DNA from: Pseudomonas lutea
GTDB taxonomy: Bacteria > Pseudomonadota > Gammaproteobacteria > Pseudomonadales > Pseudomonadaceae
DNA: 64,000 nt
Direction: 5' to 3'
Assembly: GCF_000759445.1 (NCBI RefSeq)
Contig: NZ_JRMB01000002.1
Coordinates: 310,001 to 374,000 of the forward strand
Under the pieces are notes generated by a model. It was not told where the DNA came from, made no database searches, and worked only from the letters and a program-made list of their open reading frames with translations. Below are positions 45,998 through 54,333 of the stretch, in pieces (the first letter of the stretch is position 1; each line of letters opens with the position of its first letter). A program made the translations under genes and the position numbers.

Positions 45998-47254
45998 ATG
46001 AGCATTGCCGCCGTCGAATCGCATCGCCTGTTAGTTGATTCCCGCAAGCCAGGCCATGGCATGAACGGTGCGTTGTTCGGCCGGGAAGATGTGTTCGAGA
46101 ACGACATGAACATCTTCTTTGAACGGCATTGGATATTGGTAGGCGTCACGGCGGATGTTCCCGAACCGGGCGATGTCTTTACCGTAGATATCGGTAGGTC
46201 CTCGGTGATTCTTGTTCGCGACGATGACGAGAAGATCCAGGCCTTTCGCAACGTGTGTCGACACCGCGGCGCTCGGCTCAAACCGGCAGGCAAGTCCACG
46301 GTAGGCTTGTTGGTCTGTCCATATCACCAATGGACGTACTCGCTGGAAGGCAGTCTCAAACACGCTGCGCACATGGGTCGCGAATTCGATGCTTCGTGTA
46401 GAAATCTGGTCCCGGTCCATACCAGAGTGGTCGGAACGCACCTGTTTGTTTGCCTGAGCGATCAGCCGCCGCAAGACATCGCACTTCTTGAAAACACAAT
46501 GGTGCCGCGATTCGCGCCTTACGGCTTGGCGCATACCAAAATCGCCCATGAATCCGACATCATTGAAAACGGGAACTGGAAGCTGGTCATCGAGAACAAC
46601 CGCGAGTGTTATCACTGCTCGGCCACTCACCCGGAGTTGACGGCCTCTTTTCTTCCGGAGGACTTTGGTTTCTGCGCTGAGGGGCTTAGTGAGGAGTCCT
46701 TGCAGGCCCTCGTCGAATATGAACAGCGTAACGCTGCCGCTAAAAAAAGCTGGGAAGACGACGGGTTCGCCTGTGATGCCGTGGAACATCTGAATGTGGA
46801 TGCCGAGACGCAGTTTCGCACGCAGCGACTGGTGATAGCGGGCAATGGCGAGTCCCAGACAGTCGACACCCGGGTAGCCTGCACTCGCCTGCTCGGCGAA
46901 CTGGCCCGGCGCGACCTGGGTGACGTTCACTTGTGGACGCACAACTCCTGGACGCACGTGATGAGCGATCACGCCGTCGTTTCTTACATCATTCCGCTCG
47001 CCCCGGACAAAACCCTGGTTCGTACCAGATGGCTGGTTAATGCTGACGCTGTAGAGGGTGTCGATTATCAGGTTCAAAAGCTGGTCGAGGTCTGGAAGGC
47101 TACCAATCTACAAGACGCCAACCTGGTCGCAATCACCCATAGCGGCACCCAAGACCCTGGCTACTCACCCGGCCCGTTCTCTACTTTCACCGAGTCCTAC
47201 GTCGATCAGTTTTCCCGCTGGTACGCCGCGCGGCTTGCCGCCCACGGTGTGTGA
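45998..47254 (+). CDS. Rieske non-heme iron oxygenase, betaine demethylase type (Stc2/GbcA-like)
   Basis: 418 residues from the ATG at 45998, chosen for its GAGAGG ribosome site; an ATG 27 bp upstream lacks one. Rieske 2Fe-2S ligands Cys87-x-His89 and Cys107-x2-His110 (CRHRGARL, CPYHQWTY). Mononuclear iron site in ENNRECYHCSATHPEL (two His). The layout matches GbcA and stachydrine demethylase Stc2, which remove a methyl group from a quaternary amine as formaldehyde. The reductase follows after 8 bp. Glycine betaine is possible, but the P5C reductase and N-methylproline-demethylase-like partner favour proline betaine. Confidence 0.85.
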   Translation: MSIAAVESHRLLVDSRKPGHGMNGALFGREDVFENDMNIFFERHWILVGVTADVPEPGDVFTVDIGRSSVILVRDDDEKIQAFRNVCRHRGARLKPAGKSTVGLLVCPYHQWTYSLEGSLKHAAHMGREFDASCRNLVPVHTRVVGTHLFVCLSDQPPQDIALLENTMVPRFAPYGLAHTKIAHESDIIENGNWKLVIENNRECYHCSATHPELTASFLPEDFGFCAEGLSEESLQALVEYEQRNAAAKKSWEDDGFACDAVEHLNVDAETQFRTQRLVIAGNGESQTVDTRVACTRLLGELARRDLGDVHLWTHNSWTHVMSDHAVVSYIIPLAPDKTLVRTRWLVNADAVEGVDYQVQKLVEVWKATNLQDANLVAITHSGTQDPGYSPGPFSTFTESYVDQFSRWYAARLAAHGV

Positions 47255-47262
47255 GGTAAGCC

Positions 47263-48405
47263 ATGACACGTTCCCAGACCCTGCCTTTGGCCCCCGTCGT
47301 GGAAGCCTCGCAGCACCTCCTTTCAGATCCAGACACTTGGAGCGCGTATGGAGCGCAGTGGCACAGCGGCGAGCAAAAGACCTTGTTGTGCTGTGACGTG
47401 AGGGAAGAAACCCATGACGTGAAGACCTTTAGTCTGCGTTGTGCGGACTTCAACGCATTGGGTTACGAGCCGGGGCAATTTATTACGGTCTCTCCCGTTA
47501 TCGGCGGGCAGATGATTGCCCGCTGCTACACCCTTTCTTCTTCACCCACCCGGCCGTTTGTGTTCTCGATCACCGTCAAGCGAGTGCCTGGCGGCACGGT
47601 GTCGAACTGGCTGCACGAGAACCTGCACGTGGGTGGTCAACTATTGGCATCAGGACCTGCAGGACGCTTCACCCCGGTAGGCCATCCCGAGCGCAAGCTG
47701 CTGTATCTCTCTGCAGGCTCGGGGATAACGCCGTTGATGTCGATGGCAAGATCAAGCGCCGACCTGGCAGCTCATCTGGATATCGCCTTCGTACACAGCG
47801 CGAGGACGCCGGCCGATATCATTTTCAATGATGAGCTGACACGCATGCAGGCGACGCGGCCGGGGCTGCGAGTTCTGAATATCTGCGAAAGCAGAGGTGC
47901 AGACAGCGAGTGGCGCTTGCCGGTCGGCCGTCTCGACCTGCAATGGCTAAACGAGCACGTACCGGATTTCAAAGAGCGGGAGGTGTTTACGTGCGGACCG
48001 AAAGGCTACATGGATGCGGTCAAAGCGGTTTTGAAACAGGGCGGCTTTGACTTCCTGCACTACCACGAAGAGAGCTTCGATATCGCGGCAGCTTTAGAGT
48101 CGCCGCTGTCTGATCAGGTGCCCAACGTCGAGCTTGCGCAAACGCTGTTCACTATCACCCTGGCGCGGTCAGGCAAAACACTCATCGCAGCGGCCGGACA
48201 ATCCGTGTTGTCGGCGGCGAAGAAGGCCGGGGCAATCCTGCCGTCATCCTGCGGTCAGGGTGTATGCGGCACCTGCAAGACCGCGGTGCTTCAAGGGACG
48301 GTCGAGATGAACCACAATGGGGGTATCCGCCAGCGTGAAATAGACAAGGGGTTCAGGTTGCTGTGCTGTAGCACACCGACATCGGACCTGGTGCTGGATT
48401 TGTAA
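47263..48405 (+). CDS. Ferredoxin-type reductase for the Rieske oxygenase (GbcB-like)
   Basis: 380 residues. An FNR-type flavin domain (RCYTLSSSP, about 85-100; GTVSNWLHE), a NAD domain (LLYLSAGSGITPLMSM, VFTCGPKGYMDAV) and a C-terminal plant-type 2Fe-2S domain, CGQGVCGTCKTAVLQG plus a later LLCCS, giving C-x4-C-x2-C-x29-C. It passes electrons from NADH through FMN/FAD and 2Fe-2S to the Rieske enzyme. It starts 8 bp after the oxygenase gene with a GAGGTAA ribosome site; the pair forms one operon. Confidence 0.9.
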   Translation: MTRSQTLPLAPVVEASQHLLSDPDTWSAYGAQWHSGEQKTLLCCDVREETHDVKTFSLRCADFNALGYEPGQFITVSPVIGGQMIARCYTLSSSPTRPFVFSITVKRVPGGTVSNWLHENLHVGGQLLASGPAGRFTPVGHPERKLLYLSAGSGITPLMSMARSSADLAAHLDIAFVHSARTPADIIFNDELTRMQATRPGLRVLNICESRGADSEWRLPVGRLDLQWLNEHVPDFKEREVFTCGPKGYMDAVKAVLKQGGFDFLHYHEESFDIAAALESPLSDQVPNVELAQTLFTITLARSGKTLIAAAGQSVLSAAKKAGAILPSSCGQGVCGTCKTAVLQGTVEMNHNGGIRQREIDKGFRLLCCSTPTSDLVLDL

Positions 48406-48477
48406 AGGACGGTAGACGCTCGGCTCTGCTGAGCAAACGCCCTATGCACTTGCCGCATCCGTTTCAATACGGGTTCT

Positions 48478-49197
48478 CTAACAATCTCCCACCACCGCAC
48501 TGACATGAATTGCATCGTGGCGCCAATACTCCAGATCGCAATCAATCAAACGGCCACGCTGATCGTGATTGACCCGGGCGATGCGCAGGCCCGGGCTGCC
48601 GATGGACACCTTGAGTGCCCCGGCGGCTTCCACCGGTAACGCTGTCGGCACCATCTCGAAACGCACCTGCCCGTAGTGAATCTCGTAGTGGCTGGCATAA
48701 AGCTCGGTCAGGGACTGATTCAAATCCAGCTCAAGGATCTGCGGAAAGTAATCCGGGTTGAGGTAGTGCTCGACGTACAGCACCAGCCGCTCATCAATGC
48801 GACGGGTTCGGCAGATCTTGATCACGCTGGACAGCGCCGACAGTTGCAGCAGGCCGCAGATCACTGCCGGTGCGGGCTGCAGTCTTGCCGAAATCACCTG
48901 AGTCGCCGGCACACGGCCTTGGGCCTGAACCATGGCGTGAAAGTGGCTGCGGCGCATCAAGTCGTAGGCCAGCCGCGGCGGTGAGATGAACCAGCCCCGC
49001 CGCTCTTCGCGGTAGATCAACCCCTGAGCTTCAAGCTGCACCAAGGCCTCTCGCAAGGTAATCCGCGTGGTATTGAAGACCTCACTCAACTTGCGTTCGG
49101 CGGGCAACTTGCTGCCCGGCGGCAGCAGACCGTGTTCGATCTGTTCTTGCAGCGCATTGCAGATGGTCGTCACCGCTCGGGGCATTTCTTCGCGCAT
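48478..49197 (-). CDS. GntR-family (HutC/UTRA) transcriptional regulator
   Basis: 239 residues from the ATG at 49195-49197; upstream in-frame residues lack family similarity. GntR winged HTH at about 8-70 (LPPGSKLPAERKLSEVFNTTRITLREAL) and a UTRA effector domain at about 85-235. Divergent from the ABC importer operon, with two TGGTCTAGACCA-like operators in the gap. HutC-type regulators usually repress a neighbouring uptake operon until the ligand, often a phosphorylated or phosphonate compound or amino sugar, arrives. Confidence 0.9.
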   Translation of the reverse strand: MREEMPRAVTTICNALQEQIEHGLLPPGSKLPAERKLSEVFNTTRITLREALVQLEAQGLIYREERRGWFISPPRLAYDLMRRSHFHAMVQAQGRVPATQVISARLQPAPAVICGLLQLSALSSVIKICRTRRIDERLVLYVEHYLNPDYFPQILELDLNQSLTELYASHYEIHYGQVRFEMVPTALPVEAAGALKVSIGSPGLRIARVNHDQRGRLIDCDLEYWRHDAIHVSAVVGDC

Positions 49198-49209
49198 TGC
49201 GTTACCTAT

Positions 49210-49223
49210 CTGGACTAGACCAG
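49210..49223. promoter_or_regulatory. UTRA-regulator operator candidate 1
   Basis: CTGGACTAGACCAG differs at one position from the HutC-type consensus TGGTCTAGACCA within its core. It lies 13 bp before the regulator start, so it could give autorepression. The remaining gap to 49557 (360 bp in all) has only the second site. Confidence 0.6.
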
Positions 49224-49488
49224 CGCTATTTAGGGGCAGGCTTGCCGGCTGTCTGGCCCGTTTCGATGCTCCCGAGCCTAGGCAGCGTAGATGACCGTTG
49301 CGTGACATTCCAGCCGGTGGAACGCTCTCGCATGGACTGACCCTGAGTCATTAGCCTTTGCAGAACAGAGGGTTGTGCATGGTCTACGCTGTTTGCACAG
49401 CAATGACCGGGCCAGTCGCCGGCCCTGGCAAGTGCCGGCCTGGACACGAAAGCGTCATGTAACTCGCCTAACTTGGCTCAGGTATTGC

Positions 49489-49500
49489 TGACCTAGACCA
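49489..49500. promoter_or_regulatory. UTRA-regulator operator candidate 2
   Basis: TGACCTAGACCA, with the same CTAGACCA half as site 1 and two mismatches to TGGTCTAGACCA, 58 bp before the substrate-binding gene start. Confidence 0.5.
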
Positions 49501-49557
49501 ACCATCCGCAACGAACACTTCTATGAGTCCGTCGAGAAGTGCACAAAGGAGCTTCGA

Positions 49558-50625
49558 ATGAAACACCTTTTGCTGGCATCACTCCTGGGTTCGGCCATCG
49601 CGCTGAGCACTTCGGCCATGGCCGCCGACACTGACCTCAAGACGCTCGAAGCCGCCGCCAAAACCGAAGGCGCGGTCAACAGCGTGGGCATGCCCGATGA
49701 CTGGGCGAACTGGAAAGGCACCTGGACCGACCTGACCGCCAAGTACGGTCTGGTGCACATGGACACCGACATGAGTTCGGCGCAGGAAGTGGCCAAGTTC
49801 GATGCGGAAAAAGACAACGCCAGCGCTGACATCGGCGACGTCGGTGCGGCGTTCGGCCCCATTGCGGTGGCCAAAGGCGTGACCCAGCCGTACAAGCCGA
49901 CCACATGGGATCAGGTGCCGGACTGGGCCAAGGACAAGGAAGGTCACTGGGCACTCGCCTACACCGGGACCATCGCTTTCATCGTCAACAAGAAGCTGCT
50001 GCATGGCTCGGACGTGCCGACCAAGTGGGCTGACCTGAAGAACGGTAAATACAAAGTCACCATCGGCGACGTCAGCACCGCAGCCCAGGCTGCCAACGGT
50101 GTACTGGCCGCGGCTATTGCCATGAAAGGCGATGAAACCAACGTCGCGCCGGGCCTGCAGCTGTTCACCGAACTGGCCAAGCAGAAGCGCCTGGGCATCA
50201 ACAACCCGTCGATCCAGTCGATGGAAAAAGGCGAAGTGGAAGTGGGCGTGGTCTGGGACTTCAACGGCCTGAGCTACAAGGCCAAGATGACTAACCCTGA
50301 CGACTACGTGGTGTTGATCCCGTCCGACGGTTCGGTGATCTCGGGCTACACCACCATCATCAACAAATACGCCAAGCACCCGAACGCTGCCAAGCTGGCC
50401 CGCGAATACATCTTTAGCGACGCCGGCCAGATCAACCTGGCCAACGGTAATGCGCGTCCGATCCGTGCCGAGCACCTCAAGCTGCCAGCAGAGGTGCAAG
50501 CCAAGCTGCTGCCCAACGAGCAATACAAGAACGTGACGCCGATCAAGGACCCTGCAGCCTGGGAGAAAACCTCGAAGGCTCTGCCGCAACAGTGGAACGA
50601 GCAAGTCATCGTCGAGATGCAGTAA
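49558..50625 (+). CDS. ABC transporter substrate-binding protein of the UTRA-linked importer
   Basis: 355 residues with a clear signal peptide (cleavage SAMA-AD). Class II periplasmic binding fold of the iron/thiamine/spermidine/phosphonate group: YTGTIAFIVNKKL, SIQSMEKGEVEVGVVWDFNG. The ribosome site AAAGGAGC precedes the ATG. A REPIN separates it from the rest of the operon, a common place for REPs between a highly expressed binding protein and its membrane partners. Ligand unknown; the embedded phosphatase-family gene hints at an organophosphorus compound. Confidence 0.87.
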   Translation: MKHLLLASLLGSAIALSTSAMAADTDLKTLEAAAKTEGAVNSVGMPDDWANWKGTWTDLTAKYGLVHMDTDMSSAQEVAKFDAEKDNASADIGDVGAAFGPIAVAKGVTQPYKPTTWDQVPDWAKDKEGHWALAYTGTIAFIVNKKLLHGSDVPTKWADLKNGKYKVTIGDVSTAAQAANGVLAAAIAMKGDETNVAPGLQLFTELAKQKRLGINNPSIQSMEKGEVEVGVVWDFNGLSYKAKMTNPDDYVVLIPSDGSVISGYTTIINKYAKHPNAAKLAREYIFSDAGQINLANGNARPIRAEHLKLPAEVQAKLLPNEQYKNVTPIKDPAAWEKTSKALPQQWNEQVIVEMQ

Positions 50626-50650
50626 CCCCTTCACTGCTAACGCAGACCCT

Positions 50651-50739
50651 TGTAGGAGTGAGCTTGCTCGCGATATCGGTGTGTCAGTCAACCTGTCTGT
50701 CGCAGGCATACCTCGCTCGCCAGCAAGCTCACTCCTACA
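50651..50739. repeat. REPIN (GAGTGAGCTTGCTCGC class)
   Basis: TGTAGGAGTGAGCTTGCTCG and its inverse at the right, lying inside the operon between the binding-protein and phosphatase genes. It may stabilise the upstream mRNA and damp expression downstream. Confidence 0.93.
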
Positions 50740-50772
50740 GTCATGTTCGGCGATCCACCTTGCGGAGATGTC

Positions 50773-51579
50773 ATGAAACACAACGTCATCCTCATCCTGC
50801 TGGACGGCCTGAGTTACAGCGTGGCGCACCACGCGATGGGGCATTTGCTGGCCTATCGCAACGCAGGACGTGCGGCATTGTACAAACTCGAGTGCGAGCT
50901 GCCGTCTCTTTCACGTCCGCTGTATGAGTGCATTCTCACCGGCGTTGCGCCCATCGACAGCGGCATCGTCCACAACCAGGTTTCCCGGCTTTCCAATCAG
51001 CGCAGCGTGTTTCATTACGCCGCCGACGCCGGCCTGACCACCGCCGCTGCGGCGTACCACTGGGTCAGCGAGCTCTATAACCGCAGCCCGTTCATTGCCG
51101 CACGCGACCGCCACACCGACGACGCCGAACTGCCGATTCAGCATGGGCACTTCTATTACGTCGACCATTACCCCGATTCCCACCTGTTCGACGACGCCGA
51201 GCATCTTCGCACCGCGTACGCGCCGAATTTTCTGTTCGTCCACCCGATGAACATTGACGACGCCGGCCACAAGCACGGGCTCGACACTCCGCAGTACCGC
51301 AACAGCGCACGGTCCGCCGACATCATCCTCGCCGAGTATCTGCAGCGCTGGCTGGATGCGGGTTATCAAGTGCTGGTGACTGCGGATCACGGCATGAACA
51401 ACGACCGCTCCCACAACGGCGTGCTTGCGGAAGAGCGGGAGGTGCCGCTGTTCGTCATTGGCGATGCCTTCAGCCTCGACCCGGACGCCCAACCGAAGCA
51501 GCTGGAAATTTGCGGCATCGTCTGCGAGTTGCTCGGCGTGCCCCATGACAAGCCCGTGTGCAACGAGGTGCTCAAGTGA
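50773..51579 (+). CDS. Alkaline-phosphatase superfamily enzyme (nucleotide pyrophosphatase/phosphodiesterase type)
   Basis: 268 residues from the ATG at 50773 with a GGAGA ribosome site. The metal and nucleophile residues are recognisable: ILLDGLSY (first Asp), PSLSRPLYECILTG (likely Ser/Thr nucleophile), HPMNIDDAGHKHG (Asp, His, His) and VTADHGMNND (Asp, His). No signal peptide: a cytosolic enzyme acting after import. It overlaps the first permease by 4 bp (GTGA). It may cleave an imported phosphodiester or phosphonate, as phosphonoacetate hydrolase does, but the substrate is not shown. Confidence 0.85.
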   Translation: MKHNVILILLDGLSYSVAHHAMGHLLAYRNAGRAALYKLECELPSLSRPLYECILTGVAPIDSGIVHNQVSRLSNQRSVFHYAADAGLTTAAAAYHWVSELYNRSPFIAARDRHTDDAELPIQHGHFYYVDHYPDSHLFDDAEHLRTAYAPNFLFVHPMNIDDAGHKHGLDTPQYRNSARSADIILAEYLQRWLDAGYQVLVTADHGMNNDRSHNGVLAEEREVPLFVIGDAFSLDPDAQPKQLEICGIVCELLGVPHDKPVCNEVLK

Positions 51580-52418
51580 ATTCACAAAGTCGGGGCAAGT
51601 GGCTGGGGCTTTTGTGCCTCGTGCCTTTTGCGGTGTTCTTCATCGCCTTCCAGATCGCGCCGCTGGCGTGGGTGGCGATCAACAGCCTGCAATCGGACGC
51701 CGGCTGGGGCATCGACAACTTCATCAAGGCGTTCAATTCGCGCTTTTACCGCCAGGCCATGCAGTACAGCCTGGAGATCAGCTTCTGGTCGAGCCTGATC
51801 GGCATCGTCATCGCGATCCTCGGCAGCTATTCCCTGCGCAAAGTGCCGTCACGACTGAGGGATTTTGTCAGCGCCTTCGCCAACATGACCAGCAACTTTT
51901 CCGGGGTGCCGCTCGCGTTCGCCTTCATCATCCTGCTGGGTTTCAACGGCGCGCTGACGCTGATTCTCAAGCAGGCCGGGATCATCGATGACTTCAACCT
52001 GTACTCGAAAACCGGCCTGATCATTCTCTACACCTACTTCCAGATCCCCCTTGGCGTGTTGCTGCTCTACCCCGCCTTCGATGCGCTGCGGGAAGACTGG
52101 CGCGAGTCGGCGGCGCTGCTGGGTGCCAGCGGTTGGGACTTCTGGCGGCACATCGGGATTCCAGTGCTGACCCCTGCGCTGCTCGGCACCTTTGTGATCC
52201 TGCTGGCCAACGCGCTGGGGGCCTACGCCACGGTCTATGCGCTGACCACCGGCAACTTTAACGTGCTGCCGATCCGCATCGCGGCGATGGTCGCGGGCGA
52301 CATCACGCTGGACCCGAACATGGCCAGCGCCCTGGCCATGATTCTGGTGGGCATGATGACGCTGGTGACGGTGGTGCATCAGTGGCTGTTGAAGAGGAGC
52401 TACCATGTCTCGCGCTGA
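51576..52418 (+). CDS. ABC transporter permease 1
   Basis: 280 residues, starting with GTG at 51576 that overlaps the previous stop (GTGA). About six helices, with the inner-membrane coupling segment EDWRESAALLGASGWDFWRHIGIPVL (EAA loop) near 172-198. It is of the PotB/CysT branch. It overlaps the next permease by 14 bp. Confidence 0.9.
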   Translation: MNSQSRGKWLGLLCLVPFAVFFIAFQIAPLAWVAINSLQSDAGWGIDNFIKAFNSRFYRQAMQYSLEISFWSSLIGIVIAILGSYSLRKVPSRLRDFVSAFANMTSNFSGVPLAFAFIILLGFNGALTLILKQAGIIDDFNLYSKTGLIILYTYFQIPLGVLLLYPAFDALREDWRESAALLGASGWDFWRHIGIPVLTPALLGTFVILLANALGAYATVYALTTGNFNVLPIRIAAMVAGDITLDPNMASALAMILVGMMTLVTVVHQWLLKRSYHVSR

Positions 52419-53202
52419 ACGCCGCCCGCCGGGGCTCTACCACCGCGTCGTGGTGTACCTGTTGTTTCTGATTCTGCTGGCGCCGTTGCTGGGCACGTTT
52501 GTGTACTCGATCGCGACCAGTTGGTCGGCGACGATTCTGCCCGACGGGCTGACCTACAAATGGTACGTCGCGCTGTGGAGCGACCCGCGTTTTCTCCGTG
52601 CATTCGGCCATTCGCTGCTGGTGTGCGTCGGTGCACTGGTGCTCTCGGTGGTGCTGATCTTGCCGCTGCTGTTCGTTGTGCATTACCACTTCCCCAGGCT
52701 CGACGCGCTGATGAACATCCTCATCCTGCTGCCCTTCGCGGTGCCGCCGGTGGTGTCGTCGGTGGGTCTGTTGCAGCTGTACGGTTCGGGGCCGCTGGCG
52801 ATGGTCGGCACGCCATGGATTCTGATCGGCTGCTACTTCACCGTTGCCCTGCCGTTCATGTACCGGGCGATCACCAACAACCTGCAGGCGATCAACCTGG
52901 TGGACCTGATGGACGCCGCTCAACTGCTGGGCGCCAACACGTTTCAGGCGGCGTTTCTGGTCGTGCTGCCGAACCTGCGCAAGGGCCTGATGATCGCGCT
53001 GCTGTTGTCGTTTTCGTTCCTGTTCGGCGAGTTCGTGTTCGCCAACCTGCTGGTGGGCACCCGCTACGAAACCCTGCAGGTGTATCTCAACAACATGCGC
53101 AACAGCAGCGGGCACTTCAACAGCGCGCTGGTGATTTCCTACTTCTTTTTCGTACTGCTGCTGACGTGGGCGGCCAACCGACTGAACAAGGACAAAGACT
53201 GA
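52405..53202 (+). CDS. ABC transporter permease 2
   Basis: 265 residues. Six helices and the EAA loop DLMDAAQLLGANTFQAAFLVVLP near 172-194. The ATG sits behind GAGGAGC inside the end of permease 1. PotC-like branch; it forms the channel with permease 1. Confidence 0.9.
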   Translation: MSRAERRPPGLYHRVVVYLLFLILLAPLLGTFVYSIATSWSATILPDGLTYKWYVALWSDPRFLRAFGHSLLVCVGALVLSVVLILPLLFVVHYHFPRLDALMNILILLPFAVPPVVSSVGLLQLYGSGPLAMVGTPWILIGCYFTVALPFMYRAITNNLQAINLVDLMDAAQLLGANTFQAAFLVVLPNLRKGLMIALLLSFSFLFGEFVFANLLVGTRYETLQVYLNNMRNSSGHFNSALVISYFFFVLLLTWAANRLNKDKD

Positions 53203-53203
53203 T

Positions 53204-54193
53204 ATGAGCTTCGTCAGTGTCGAAAACCTGCAAAAGACGTACGGCAGTACAGCGGTCTTCAGCGACATCAATTGCGCGATCAACAAAGGCGAGTTCGTCA
53301 CCCTGCTCGGCCCGTCCGGCTGCGGCAAATCCACATTGCTGCGCTGCATCGCCGGGCTGACCCCCGTGACCAGCGGCAGGATCTTCCTGGACGGCAAGGA
53401 CCTTGTGCCGGTAGCGCCGCAAAAACGCGGCATCGGCATGGTCTTTCAGAGCTATGCGCTGTTTCCCAACATGAACGTGGAACAGAACGTCGCCTTCGGC
53501 CTGCGCATGCAGAAAGTCAGCACCGATGAGATGAAGCAGCGCGTGGCCGAGGTGCTGAAGCTGGTGGAGCTCAACGAGTTCGCCAACCGCTATCCGCATC
53601 AGCTGTCGGGCGGGCAATGCCAGCGCGTGGCACTGGCGCGCTCGCTGGTGACCCGCCCTCGCCTGCTGCTGCTTGACGAGCCGTTGTCAGCCCTTGATGC
53701 GCGCATCCGTAAACACCTGCGCGAGCAGATTCGCGCCATTCAACAAGAGCTGGGGCTGACGACGATTTTCGTGACCCACGATCAGGAAGAAGCACTGACC
53801 ATGTCGGACCGGATTTTCCTGATGAATCAGGGCAGGATCGTGCAGAGCGGCGACGCCGAAACCCTGTACACCGCACCGGTCGATGCTTTCGCCGCCGGCT
53901 TCATCGGCAACTACAACCTGCTGGAAGCCGACGCGGCCAGTCGCCTGATGCTGCGCCCGATCAACAGCCGCGTGGCGATTCGCCCGGAAGCCATTCAGTT
54001 GACCCTGACCGGTTCGCTGGAGGGCGAAGTGCGTAGCCACAGCCTGTTGGGAAATGTGATCCGCTATCGCGTCGAAGCCCGCGGTGTGGAACTGGTCGTC
54101 GACGTGCTCAATCGCTCGGCCAGCGACTTGCACCCGAACGGCCAGCGCGTCACCCTGCACATTGAAGACTCGGCGTTGTGCGAGGTCGCATGA
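53204..54193 (+). CDS. ABC transporter ATP-binding protein
   Basis: 329 residues. Walker A GPSGCGKST at about 36-44, LSGGQCQRVALARS signature, LLLLDEPLSALDARIR Walker B, and a C-terminal TOBE-like regulatory domain (about 250-325: IRPEAIQLTLTGSLEG). Of the PotA/FbpC/PhnT group. Starts 1 bp after the permease stop (TGATATG). It drives the importer. Confidence 0.93.
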   Translation: MSFVSVENLQKTYGSTAVFSDINCAINKGEFVTLLGPSGCGKSTLLRCIAGLTPVTSGRIFLDGKDLVPVAPQKRGIGMVFQSYALFPNMNVEQNVAFGLRMQKVSTDEMKQRVAEVLKLVELNEFANRYPHQLSGGQCQRVALARSLVTRPRLLLLDEPLSALDARIRKHLREQIRAIQQELGLTTIFVTHDQEEALTMSDRIFLMNQGRIVQSGDAETLYTAPVDAFAAGFIGNYNLLEADAASRLMLRPINSRVAIRPEAIQLTLTGSLEGEVRSHSLLGNVIRYRVEARGVELVVDVLNRSASDLHPNGQRVTLHIEDSALCEVA

Positions 54194-54207
54194 AGCCGAC
54201 GCCACAC

Positions 54208-54296
54208 TGTAGGAGCCGGCTTGCTGGCGAACGCGTCGGATCAGGCGGCATCTAAGGTGCTGACCCAGCGCAATCGCGGGCAAGCGCGCTCCTACA
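54208..54296. repeat. Hybrid REPIN after the ABC operon
   Basis: The left arm TGTAGGAGCCGGCTTGCTGG belongs to the common class while the right arm is CGCGGGCAAGCGCGCTCCTACA, another class: a mosaic REPIN. Confidence 0.85.
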
Positions 54297-54333
54297 AAGG
54301 ACTGCGCCAGTATCAAGAAAGAGGGCAGCTTCA

